The notes under the pieces are model-generated. The model searched no databases. It was not told the DNA's origin and saw only the letters and a list, made by a program, of their open reading frames with translations. Source: Streptomyces sp. RKND-216 (GTDB taxonomy: Bacteria; Actinomycetota; Actinomycetes; Streptomycetales; Streptomycetaceae). Taken from it: a DNA stretch of 64,000 bases. The translations under genes were made by a program, and so were the position numbers. The stretch lies in assembly GCF_004795255.1 (NCBI RefSeq), contig NZ_SSBQ01000002.1, forward strand, positions 1,552,001-1,616,000, given 5' to 3'. Shown here in pieces: positions 1 through 7,232 of this stretch (its first letter is position 1; each line of letters starts with the position of its first letter).

Positions 1-658
1 CGACCGGGTCGGAGGACTCCTTCTTCTCCGGCTTCTGCGACGCGTCCGGGGTCTCGGAGGGCGTGGGCTCCGGCTCAGCCTTCTTCTCGCGGTCGCCGCC
101 GCCCAGCAGGTCGCCGAGAGCGTCGCCGACGCCCCCCAGCAGGCCGCCGGAACCGTCCTCCTCCGACGGGCTCGGCCCGGGCTCCGCGGAGCCCCCGGAG
201 CCGCCCGAACCGGACGAGCCTCCGGCCGCGTCGTCACCGGAGCCGGAGCCGGAATCCGAGCCGGAGTCCGACGCGTCATCCTGCTCCGCGTCCTCCTTCT
301 CCTGCTCGGCCTTCCGCTCGGCCTCGGCGCGCTTGCGCTCCTCCTCGGCCTTCGCGGCGGCCTCCGCCTCCTCCTCCGCCTCCTCCTCGGCGCGGTCCTG
401 CTGCGAAACGCAGGGACCGTCACTGAAGGGGTTCTTGGGCAGCGGCTTGGCGTAAGCCAGCTGCGGCGTCACACCCATGCTCATCAGGACGGCGGACGGC
501 ATGGCCACCATGGCCACCGCCTTGCTCGCCGGCACGTTCAGCCGGGTCAGGAAGGGCTTCTTGGGCGCCGCGTGCCGTGGGCCGGTTCTTGCCCGGCGAG
601 CGCCCGGAACGGAATTCTCCGCTCCAGTCGCCTCCTCGTGCAGCTCGTCACCCGGCAC
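1..658 (-). CDS. Acidic, coiled-coil, probably secreted or anchored protein (C-terminus off window)
   Basis: Function unknown. Translation starts at a GTG preceded by a GGGAGG ribosome-binding site and overlaps the end of the upstream DUF6114 gene by 11 bases, so the two are probably translationally coupled. The first 55 or so residues are polar, then a hydrophobic stretch (VAMVAMPSAVLMSMGV) looks like a late signal peptide or membrane anchor. It is followed by a Glu/Ala/Lys-rich coiled coil with AEEEAEEE and KAEEERKRAEAER motifs, then a Ser/Gly/Asp/Glu low-complexity region. The reading frame is open to the left edge, so the end is missing. As third gene of a DUF6230-DUF6114 operon it is likely a cell-surface partner; this is inference from context. 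Confidence 0.75.
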   Translation of the reverse strand, partial: MPGDELHEEATGAENSVPGARRARTGPRHAAPKKPFLTRLNVPASKAVAMVAMPSAVLMSMGVTPQLAYAKPLPKNPFSDGPCVSQQDRAEEEAEEEAEAAAKAEEERKRAEAERKAEQEKEDAEQDDASDSGSDSGSGSGDDAAGGSSGSGGSGGSAEPGPSPSEEDGSGGLLGGVGDALGDLLGGGDREKKAEPEPTPSETPDASQKPEKKESSDPV

Positions 659-1226
659 GGTGCCTCCCGTTCGCGTTGTTCGCGTCCGCGCCCGCCGTCG
701 GGGACGAGGGCGTTCCAGTGACTGACAGGTCGTCGAGGGCGCTGCCTGCTCCCTGGGCGGGGACGTGCGCCGTGTCGCCGGCGTCGTCCGCCTTCGACTC
801 GGCGGAGTCGGGCGGCGACGACCGTACGGGTTCGCCGGGCGCCCAGGACAGGCAGAGGGCACCGCCGACCAGCCCCAGCAGGAAACCGATCAGGAAGGCG
901 CCGAAGTTGGAGACGACCAGAGAGACCAGAGCCAGCAGGATCGCCGCCACTCCGGCGAACACCCGGGAGTGCGGCTGGAACCACATCGTGATCCCGAGGA
1001 CCACCAGCAGGATGCCGATGATCAGCGAGCCGGCACCCGCCGTGGTGGACATGCGGATGGTGAGCGACCCCAGGGTCAGGTTCTGGTAGGGGATGTACAT
1101 GATGGGGATGCCGGACAGCAGCGTCAGCATCCCGCCCCAGAACGGGCGCTGTCCGCGCCACACCCGGAAATTCCGGCGCATCCGGGCGAACCGGTCCGCC
1201 TCTCGCGCATGCGTGTCGGCGCTCAT
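648..1226 (-). CDS. DUF6114 integral membrane protein
   Basis: A 192-residue protein with a short basic N-terminus (FRVWRGQRPFWGG) and four closely spaced hydrophobic segments between about residues 30 and 130, followed by a hydrophilic, Pro/Ser/Asp-rich tail. This is the DUF6114 pattern known from actinomycetes, where the family sits next to DUF6230 genes, as it does here. The biochemical role is not known. The gene follows the DUF6230 gene by 92 bases and overlaps the next gene by 11 bases, so the three form one leftward operon. Confidence 0.85.
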   Translation of the reverse strand: MSADTHAREADRFARMRRNFRVWRGQRPFWGGMLTLLSGIPIMYIPYQNLTLGSLTIRMSTTAGAGSLIIGILLVVLGITMWFQPHSRVFAGVAAILLALVSLVVSNFGAFLIGFLLGLVGGALCLSWAPGEPVRSSPPDSAESKADDAGDTAHVPAQGAGSALDDLSVTGTPSSPTAGADANNANGRHRAG

Positions 1227-1318
1227 AGGTACAGCTCCTCGGGGACTGGCACAGGTATTGCGGGGTGAAGCATCCGTACGGGCGCGGAAAGCGCACCCGC
1301 GCCCGTACGGTCAGTGCC

Positions 1319-1930
1319 TCAGTAGCACTCGTGCTTGCCCGTCTTCACGGACATCTTGAGACCACTGAGCTTGAAGGTTCCGGCCGTCGTCGCCCAGGCA
1401 CGCTGCTTGACGTCGGTCAGCACGGCGCTCTCGGCCTGCTGGGCGAAGGAGCCCGGCAGGTACTTGTCGCCCTTGTGCGGACCGGGGCCCTTCGTGGTGT
1501 CGTCCACCGAGACGCCGATGTCGATGTTCTTGAACGTGGCGTTGGCGGACAGGACGTCGGCGTCGACGTACAGCTTCTTCGCGACGACCGGGTCCTTGTC
1601 GCCGGCACCCAGCACCATCGACACGTCGCCGAACCCGGGGACCGGGACGACGACGGACTGGCACAGGCCCTTGATGTCGGCGCTGTTCATGCCGACGACG
1701 GTGACCGGCTTGACACCCTTCGCGGTGCTGTCCACCGCGCCGTACTGGGTGAAGCCCTCGGCCTCGATGCGCTCGGCCGTCAGCTTGAACTGCTGGCCGG
1801 AAACGCTGAACGAGGCCGCGAGCGCACCCTGGGAGAGGGCGACACCTATCGCTGCCGTTGCGGCAACGCTTGGGACCATGACGACGGCGAACCGCTTCCA
1901 TCTGGTCCCGCCACGAGCCAGGGACTCCAT
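1319..1930 (-). CDS. DUF6230 family secreted/membrane-anchored protein
   Basis: A 203-residue protein. The start ATG (MESLARGG) has a strong GGAGGAAAG site just upstream, which rules out the longer in-frame extension. Residues 12-38 form a signal peptide or anchor (FAVVMVPSVAATAAIGVALSQGAL), followed by a beta-rich domain with a conserved late Cys near the end (KHECY) and an internal Cys (LCQSV). Homologues are often labelled cholesterol esterase without visible support; no lipase serine motif (GxSxG) is present here, so I would not use that name. First gene of the DUF6230-DUF6114 operon. Confidence 0.85.
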   Translation of the reverse strand: MESLARGGTRWKRFAVVMVPSVAATAAIGVALSQGALAASFSVSGQQFKLTAERIEAEGFTQYGAVDSTAKGVKPVTVVGMNSADIKGLCQSVVVPVPGFGDVSMVLGAGDKDPVVAKKLYVDADVLSANATFKNIDIGVSVDDTTKGPGPHKGDKYLPGSFAQQAESAVLTDVKQRAWATTAGTFKLSGLKMSVKTGKHECY

Positions 1931-2288
1931 GACTTTCCTCCTTCTCGGACGTACATCTCCGATGCGGGCCTGCGGTCCCGCACGGGATGGGAGAAGTGCT
2001 ACGTCCTCGGGAAGGAGAGCGCCGTCACCTGGGGACGCGAGCATGTCACTCCCGAACTGCCGGCGATCACCCCCGAGCGACAACCACTGGCCACGCTCTC
2101 GCGCAACCCGCACTCGGACAGGCCCTGCCGTTGTGGCAGAGACCCCCCTGTCCGCGACCGGTGATCGTGCTCACCGATCCACTCGGTGGGGACCCGTCAA
2201 CACCGGGACCCGGATGGTGCCGGGACTACGGGAGAACGGACCGAGCGTGGCCGATCGTGGTGCATCTGCGGCTGACACACAAGGGGTT

Positions 2289-2306
2289 CGTTACTTGCGA
2301 GTAACG
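2289..2306. promoter_or_regulatory. Palindromic operator candidate (CGTTACT-n4-AGTAACG)
   Basis: Perfect 7-base arms around a TGCG centre, about 360 bases upstream of the DUF6230 start. A related site lies 115 bases further out. The form suggests a dimeric TetR- or GntR-type repressor; the regulator is not identified. Confidence 0.45.
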
Positions 2307-2420
2307 ACCGGACGCCCGAAGCGGGGCAGCTCAGCTTAGAGCGGCGACAGCCCGTGTCGGACACCGGATCCGCAACGCGGGGATTAGTCGGACATGCCAT
2401 CCCGAAACCGGCGGAGTGGC

Positions 2421-2433
2421 TTACTGCGAGTAA
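2421..2433. promoter_or_regulatory. Second TTACT/AGTAA inverted repeat
   Basis: TTACT-GCG-AGTAA, the same half-sites as the palindrome at 2289-2306 but with a 3-base rather than 4-base centre. Two copies in one intergenic region make chance less likely and suggest cooperative or two-site binding. Confidence 0.4.
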
Positions 2434-2518
2434 CGGCGGCCGCAATTGCCAAGTTTTGGCAAAGCGCGGCCGCCGTGTCGCTAAATCAACGCCTATCGGA
2501 TCTTGCTCTTCCGCCTGT

Positions 2519-3478
2519 TCAAAACAGTACGCGCGCCAGGGCACTACGGGCGGTGACCACACGCGGGTCGTCCGCGCCGATCACCTCGAACAGCTCCAGC
2601 AGTCGCAGTCGCGCGGCCTCCCGGTCCTCGCCGGCGGTCCGCTGCACCGTCTCGACCAGACGCCCGAAGGCGTCCTCGACGTGACCGCCGACCAGGTCCA
2701 GGTCCGCGGCGCGGAGCTGGGCGGCGACGTCCGCCGGATTCCCGGCCGCCTCCTTGCGCACCTGCTGGGCGTCCAGGCCCTGGACGCGGCCCAAAAGTTC
2801 GGCCTGCGCCAGACCGAGCTTCGCCTCGGTGCTGGCCGGGTCGTCGGCGAGCACGTTGCGGTAGGCCTGGACGGCGCCGGCCAGGTCGCCGGCGTCCAGC
2901 GCGTCGTGCGCGGCCGCCAGGGCCGGGTTCTCGGGCACCTGCGGCTCCTCGGGCGCGGGAGTCTGCTCGCCCTCGGGAGCGCCCTGGAGGCCGGTGATGC
3001 CGAAGCGCTGCTCGGCGACCTGCACGAGCTGGTCCAGCGTCTCGCGGACCTGCTGCTCGGGGGCGGCTCCCTGGAAGAGCGGCAGCGCCTGCCCGGCGAC
3101 CACCGCGAAGACCGCGGGAATGCCCTGGACGCCGAACTGCTGGAAGAGCATCTGGTTCTGGTCGACGTCGATCTTGGCGAGCAGCAGCCGGCCTGCGTAC
3201 TCCTCGACGACGCGCTCCAGCAGTGGACCGAGCTGCTTGCACGGCCCACACCACTCGGCCCAGAAGTCGATGACGACCGGGACCTCGGCGGACCGCTGGA
3301 GGACCTCGTTCTCGAACCCCGCCTCGTCGACGTCGATGACGAGACCGGCGGGCGGGGGCGCGCCGCCGCCTTCGGCGGCCTGAGCGCGCGCCTGTTCGGC
3401 CTTCTGCCGGGCTTCCCCGGCCGCCTTGACCGCGGCGAGGTCGACCGCTCCGCTGATGGACATGTTGCGTGACTGCAT
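2519..3478 (-). CDS. YbbN/CnoX-like thioredoxin-domain co-chaperone
   Basis: A 319-residue protein. Residues 1-40 are a charged Ala-rich leader, 45-150 a thioredoxin fold with the active site WCGPC at 76-80 (both Cys present), and the C-terminal half (about 165-319) is helical with TPR-like repeats (AHDALDAGDLAGAVQAYR). This order is that of the YbbN/CnoX family, which in other bacteria holds chaperone clients and, where the CxxC is intact, may also act as an oxidoreductase. The start at MQSRN is preceded by a purine-rich GGAGGGGGGAG; the internal MSISGAV is an alternative. It is divergent from a TetR gene with a palindrome between them. Confidence 0.85.
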   Translation of the reverse strand: MQSRNMSISGAVDLAAVKAAGEARQKAEQARAQAAEGGGAPPPAGLVIDVDEAGFENEVLQRSAEVPVVIDFWAEWCGPCKQLGPLLERVVEEYAGRLLLAKIDVDQNQMLFQQFGVQGIPAVFAVVAGQALPLFQGAAPEQQVRETLDQLVQVAEQRFGITGLQGAPEGEQTPAPEEPQVPENPALAAAHDALDAGDLAGAVQAYRNVLADDPASTEAKLGLAQAELLGRVQGLDAQQVRKEAAGNPADVAAQLRAADLDLVGGHVEDAFGRLVETVQRTAGEDREAARLRLLELFEVIGADDPRVVTARSALARVLF

Positions 3479-3547
3479 GGGACCAGTCTCCCCCCTCCGC
3501 GGACGGTTCGTCGCCCGATCCCCACAGTCCGGCGAGGACGGTCGTTT

Positions 3548-3564
3548 CGATACGAGTCGTAGCG
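3548..3564. promoter_or_regulatory. Operator candidate between ybbN-like gene and tetR
   Basis: TACGA-G-TCGTA at 3551-3561 is a perfect palindrome, extended by matching CG/CG one base further out on each side. It lies 44 bases upstream of the divergent TetR start and 70 bases upstream of the thioredoxin-like start, the usual place for a TetR autoregulatory site. Confidence 0.5.
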
Positions 3565-3607
3565 TAACACGGAGCCCCCGGAACGGCGTCCCGCTACGCT
3601 GCCCGGC

Positions 3608-4198
3608 ATGGCACGACCCCGCAGCACCGCCGCCGACGGCGCGATCCTCGACGCGACCCGGGCCGCGCTGGTCGAACTCGGCTGGTCGAAGCTGACGATG
3701 GGCGACGTCGCGGCCCGCGCCGGCGTCGCCAAGACGACGCTCTACCGGCGCTGGCCGGGCAAGAACGAACTGGTAGTGGACGCGGTCGCGGTGCTCTTCG
3801 ACGCGCTCGAACTCCCGGACCGGGGCAGCCTGGAGGCCGACGTCGAGGGCGTCGTCCTGTCCTTCGCACGACTGCTGGAGCGGCCGGAGACGCAGACCGC
3901 GCTGATGGCCGTGGTCGCCGAGTCCACCCGCGACCCGGCGCTGCGCGCCCGGATCCGCACCGCGGTCGTGGACCGCCAGAAGCGCCTGGTACTGGAGGGC
4001 CGGGAGCGCGCGCAGCGGCGCGGCGAACTCCCGCCGGACCAGGACGAGGAGTCCGCCGCCCGCCACGTCGACCTGGCCTTCGACGTGATCGCGGGCGCGG
4101 TGGTGCACCGGGCACTGGTCAGCGCGGAGAAGGTGGACGCCGACTGGGCGTCCGCCTTCTCCCGGCTGCTGATCGGCGGTCTCGGCGCGGTGGGCTGA
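3608..4198 (+). CDS. TetR/AcrR family transcriptional regulator
   Basis: A 196-residue protein. The N-terminal TetR DNA-binding domain has its helix-turn-helix at about residues 30-49 (MGDVAARAGVAKTTLYRRW), a close fit to the family consensus. The rest is helical with a C-terminal ligand/dimerisation domain of the TetR_C type (TALMAVVAESTRDPALRARI). It is divergent from the thioredoxin-like gene and faces the end of icmA. By family habit it probably represses itself through the palindrome at 3548-3564 and may control a neighbour; the ligand is unknown. Confidence 0.9.
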   Translation: MARPRSTAADGAILDATRAALVELGWSKLTMGDVAARAGVAKTTLYRRWPGKNELVVDAVAVLFDALELPDRGSLEADVEGVVLSFARLLERPETQTALMAVVAESTRDPALRARIRTAVVDRQKRLVLEGRERAQRRGELPPDQDEESAARHVDLAFDVIAGAVVHRALVSAEKVDADWASAFSRLLIGGLGAVG

Positions 4199-4199
4199 G

Positions 4200-4226
4200 C
4201 GTTCGGCCGCCCCGGCAGCCCGAACG
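4200..4226. terminator. Short hairpin between convergent tetR and icmA
   Basis: CGTTCGG and CCGAACG arms around a 13-base loop in the 41-base gap between the two stop codons. It could serve both genes. The stem is short and has no T tract, so confidence is modest. Confidence 0.4.
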
Positions 4227-4239
4227 ACCGTTGCGCGGC

Positions 4240-5940
4240 TCAGAAGACCGGCGGCTCGGTGTACTCGCCCCACTCCTCGCGCAGCGCGTTGCAGATCTCC
4301 CCGAGGGTGGCCTCGGCGCGGATCGCCTCCAGCATCGGCCCGATCATGTTCGCGTCCGAGCGGGCGGCCTTCATCATGTCCTCCAGCGCGCGGGTGACCG
4401 CGGCGTCGTCCCGGCGGGACTTGCGCTCGCCCAGCTCGCGCACCTGCTCGCGCTCCACCTCGTGGCTGACCCGAAGGATCTCCAGATCGCCGGTGACCGA
4501 GCCGGTGTGGCAGTTGACGCCGACGACCTTCTTGTCGTTCTTCTCCAGGGACTGCTGGTACTGGAAGGCGGCCTCGGCGATCTCGCCGGTGAACCAGCCG
4601 TCCTCGATACCGCGCAGGATGCCCGAGGTGATCGGCCCGATGGGGTGGTTCTCGTCCGGGTGGGCGCGGCGGCCGCGCTCCTTGATCTGGTCGAAGATCT
4701 TCTCCGCGTCCGCCTCGATGCGGTCGGTGAGCTGCTCGATGTACCAGGCGCCGCCCAGCGGGTCCGCGACGTTGGTGACGCCGGTCTCCTCCATCAGCAC
4801 CTGCTGGGTGCGCAGCGCGATCTCGGCCGCCTGCTCGCTGGGCAGGGCCAGGGTCTCGTCCAGCGCGTTGGTGTGCAGCGAGTTGGTGCCGCCCAGCACG
4901 GCGGCGAGCGCCTCGACGGCCGTACGGACCACGTTGTTGTACGGCTGCTGCGCGGTGAGCGAGACGCCGGCGGTCTGCGTGTGGAAGCGCAGCCACTGCG
5001 CCTTCTCGGACGTGGCACCGTAGACGTCGCGCATCCAGCGGGCCCAGATGCGCCGGGCTGCGCGGAACTTGGCGATCTCCTCGAAGAAGTCGAGGTGCGC
5101 ATCGAAGAAGAAGGACAGGCCGGGGGCGAACCTGTTCACGTCCAGCCCGCGGGAGAGACCGAGCTCGACGTAGCCGAACCCGTCGGCGAGGGTGTACGCC
5201 AGCTCCTGCGCGGCCGTGGAACCGGCCTCGCGGATGTGGTAGCCGGACACCGAGAGCGGTTTGTACGCGGGGATCTCGTGCGCGCAGTGCTCCATAAGGT
5301 CGCCGATCAGGCGGAGGTGCGGCTCGGGCTGGAAGAGCCACTCCTTCTGCGCGATGTACTCCTTGAAGATGTCCGTCTGCAGCGTGCCGTTGAGCACCGC
5401 CGGGTCGACGCCCTGCCTCTCGGCGGCCACCAGGTACATGCAGAAGACCGGGACGGCCGGGCCGGAGATCGTCATGGACGTCGTCACGTCGCCCAGTGGG
5501 ATGTCGGAGAAGAGGATCTCCATGTCGGCCGCCGAGTCGATGGCGACGCCGCAGTGGCCGACCTCGCCCAGCGACTTCGGGTCGTCCGAGTCGCGACCCA
5601 TCAGCGTCGGCATGTCGAAGGCGACCGAGAGGCCGCCACCGCCGGCCTCCAGGATCATCTTGTAGCGCTCGTTGGTCTGCTGCGCGTTGCCGAAACCGGC
5701 GAACTGGCGGATCGTCCAGGTACGGCCGCGGTAACCCGTCGCGTGCAGGCCGCGGGTGTAGGGGAACTCGCCGGGCCAGCCGATGCGGTCGAAGCCCTCG
5801 TAGGAGTCGCCCGGGCGCGGTCCGTAGACGGGGTCGACCGGGTCGCCGGACAGCGTGGTGAAGTCTGCGTCGCGCTTGCGTGCCGCGTCGTACCGGGCCT
5901 GCCAGCGCAGGCGCCCTTCCTCGATGGCCTCAGCATCCAT
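4240..5940 (-). CDS. icmA: Isobutyryl-CoA mutase, large (catalytic) subunit
   Basis: Coenzyme-B12-dependent interconversion of isobutyryl-CoA and n-butyryl-CoA. Starting at MDAEAIEEGR the protein is 566 residues, the length I recall for the known IcmA. Substrate specificity can be read from two residues: Phe80 (IRQFAGF) and Gln198 (KEYIAQKEW), where methylmalonyl-CoA mutase has Tyr and Arg. The TIM-barrel motifs are intact (FGNAQQTNERYK, GTNSLHTNALDE, ADPLGGAWYIE). The B12-binding domain is absent, as expected: it is on a separate small subunit (IcmB), not in this window. The longer ORF start 11 codons upstream is less likely. A perfect palindrome lies 55 bases upstream. Confidence 0.95.
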   Translation of the reverse strand: MDAEAIEEGRLRWQARYDAARKRDADFTTLSGDPVDPVYGPRPGDSYEGFDRIGWPGEFPYTRGLHATGYRGRTWTIRQFAGFGNAQQTNERYKMILEAGGGGLSVAFDMPTLMGRDSDDPKSLGEVGHCGVAIDSAADMEILFSDIPLGDVTTSMTISGPAVPVFCMYLVAAERQGVDPAVLNGTLQTDIFKEYIAQKEWLFQPEPHLRLIGDLMEHCAHEIPAYKPLSVSGYHIREAGSTAAQELAYTLADGFGYVELGLSRGLDVNRFAPGLSFFFDAHLDFFEEIAKFRAARRIWARWMRDVYGATSEKAQWLRFHTQTAGVSLTAQQPYNNVVRTAVEALAAVLGGTNSLHTNALDETLALPSEQAAEIALRTQQVLMEETGVTNVADPLGGAWYIEQLTDRIEADAEKIFDQIKERGRRAHPDENHPIGPITSGILRGIEDGWFTGEIAEAAFQYQQSLEKNDKKVVGVNCHTGSVTGDLEILRVSHEVEREQVRELGERKSRRDDAAVTRALEDMMKAARSDANMIGPMLEAIRAEATLGEICNALREEWGEYTEPPVF

Positions 5941-5995
5941 GCGGTGTCGTCTGCCTCTCTGTGCCCCTCGCACCGGGCGGCGGAGGCGGCGAAAA

Positions 5996-6013
5996 TACTA
6001 GGACGTCCTAGTA
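5996..6013. promoter_or_regulatory. Perfect 18-bp palindrome upstream of icmA
   Basis: TACTAGGACGTCCTAGTA reads identically on both strands and sits 56 bases before the icmA start, where it would overlap the promoter or 5' leader. It is very likely the operator of a dimeric repressor, probably TetR-type, controlling acyl-CoA mutase expression. The regulator is not identifiable from the sequence. Confidence 0.7.
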
Positions 6014-6117
6014 AGTGTCCGCCCCGAAGGCACCGCAATGCAAGGCGGACCCCTCAGACGCAGGTCACACGGGTGTCGGCCGGTGCCCGGAGGCGCCGGG
6101 AGAGGGCGGGCGGGCCC

Positions 6118-6450
6118 TCAGACCTTCGCCGTCGCCGCGGAGGAGTCATCGAGCAGCGGCTCGACGTCGCGGACGACGTTGCGCTCCACGAAGAACGCCG
6201 CCAGCGGGATCGTCCCGGAGACCAGCACCCACAGCAGCTTGCCGAACGGCCAGCGCGCCTTCTGCCCCAGGTCGAAGGCGAAGATCACGTAGATGATGAA
6301 CAGGACGCCGTGCAGCTGCGAGATCGCGAAGGTGACGTTCTCACCCATGTCGAAGCCGTACTTGAAGACCATCGCGGTGCACAGGGCGAGCAGCATGACG
6401 GCCGTGACGTAGGCCATCACGCGGTAGCGGGTCAACACGCTTTTCTTCAT
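6118..6450 (-). CDS. DUF3817 integral membrane protein (copy 1)
   Basis: A 110-residue protein with three hydrophobic segments (YRVMAYVTAVMLLALCTAMV, the HGVLFIIYVIFAFDL region and the LWVLVSGTIPLAAFFVE region), the layout of the DUF3817/YdzA family. The family hallmark of a His in the second segment (QLHGVLFI) and the GxxPxxxFxxE motif near the third are both present. Function unknown. It lies 86 bases downstream of a MarR gene on the same strand. A second DUF3817 gene occurs at 10558-10914, also close to a MarR gene. Confidence 0.85.
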   Translation of the reverse strand: MKKSVLTRYRVMAYVTAVMLLALCTAMVFKYGFDMGENVTFAISQLHGVLFIIYVIFAFDLGQKARWPFGKLLWVLVSGTIPLAAFFVERNVVRDVEPLLDDSSAATAKV

Positions 6451-6536
6451 GCGGCGAGGGTATCCGCCCTCCCTCGCCTCCCCGGCTCCGCCCCCGCGGC
6501 CCTCGTGCTCGTCCGGCGGACCTTCGAAGACCGGAC

Positions 6537-7049
6537 CTAAGCCGGGTCGTCGAAGTCGTCCGCGGCGACCCGCAGCGGCCTCAGCAGCGAGAAGATCGCG
6601 TCGCACTGCGCGTCGTCGTAGCTCGACAGTCCGAAGTCCATCGCCATCAGGTCGCGCGTCGCCGCGTCGCAGACCTCCCGCCCCTTGTCGGTGATCGACG
6701 CGAGCGTCCCGCGGCCGTCCTCCGGATTCGGCCCCTTGGTCACCAGGCCCGCGCGCTGGAGCCGGTCCACGGTGTTGGTCACCGACGTGGGGTGCACCAT
6801 CAGCCGTTCGCCGATCTTCGACATCGGCAACCGGCCGGCCCGCGAGAAGGTGAGCAGCACCAGCGCCTCGTACCGGGCGAACGTCAGACCGTACGGCTTG
6901 ACCACGGCGTCCACCTGCGACAGCAGGATCTGGTGGGCGCGCATGATCGAGGTGATCGCGGCCATCGAGGGCGCAGGGCCCCATCGCCGCTTCCAGAGCT
7001 CGTCGGCGCGAGCGATCGGATCGAACGGCAGGCTGAGCGGCTTCGGCAC
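6537..7049 (-). CDS. MarR family transcriptional regulator
   Basis: A 170-residue winged-helix regulator. The N-terminal 50 residues are helical dimerisation sequence (ITSIMRAHQILLSQVD), then the winged helix runs over about residues 70-115 with recognition helix HPTSVTNTVDRLQ and wing GLVTKGPNPEDGRGTLASIT, both typical of MarR. It is first of a probable two-gene unit with the DUF3817 gene. An inverted repeat 20 bases upstream of the start could be its own operator. Confidence 0.9.
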   Translation of the reverse strand: MPKPLSLPFDPIARADELWKRRWGPAPSMAAITSIMRAHQILLSQVDAVVKPYGLTFARYEALVLLTFSRAGRLPMSKIGERLMVHPTSVTNTVDRLQRAGLVTKGPNPEDGRGTLASITDKGREVCDAATRDLMAMDFGLSSYDDAQCDAIFSLLRPLRVAADDFDDPA

Positions 7050-7068
7050 GCACCCGACCCTACCGGCC

Positions 7069-7083
7069 GCTCATATCGTGAGC
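7069..7083. promoter_or_regulatory. Inverted repeat upstream of marR
   Basis: GCTCA-n5-TGAGC, 20 bases before the MarR start codon. MarR proteins usually bind short palindromes over their own promoter, so autoregulation is a reasonable guess, but five-base arms are weak evidence. Confidence 0.3.
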
Positions 7084-7232
7084 GCAAGCGTCTCACCGAC
7101 CGGTCCCCCTGACGGTCACCGGACGGTTTCGGGCGGGGGCGCAGCGGGCAGCGGCACAAGCGGGGGGAGGCGTAGCCGCCGAGGCCCTACCGCACCGTGC
7201 GCCCTGAGGCCGGACCAGCCTGGAGGGGGAAC

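Larger units (their letters stand above)
1931..2518. other. Long intergenic region upstream of the DUF6230 operon
   Basis: This 588-base stretch contains no convincing gene. It lies between the start of the DUF6230 gene and the end of the thioredoxin-like gene, both read leftward, so it should hold the operon promoter and the terminator of the thioredoxin gene. It carries three inverted repeats: CGTTACT-n4-AGTAACG, TTACT-n3-AGTAA, and TTGCCAA-gtt-TTGGCAA at 2446-2462. The base composition is noticeably less GC-rich than the flanking genes, as expected for regulatory DNA. Confidence 0.6.

Noticed and set aside
1319..1930. Cholesterol esterase function for the DUF6230 protein
   Set aside because: No GxSxG or other hydrolase motif is visible; the label is likely inherited annotation.
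2519..5341. A 940-codon minus-strand frame spanning the thioredoxin-like, tetR and icmA regions
   Set aside because: Only its last 319 codons have protein-like sequence (the YbbN-like protein); the rest is antisense or out-of-frame icmA sequence.
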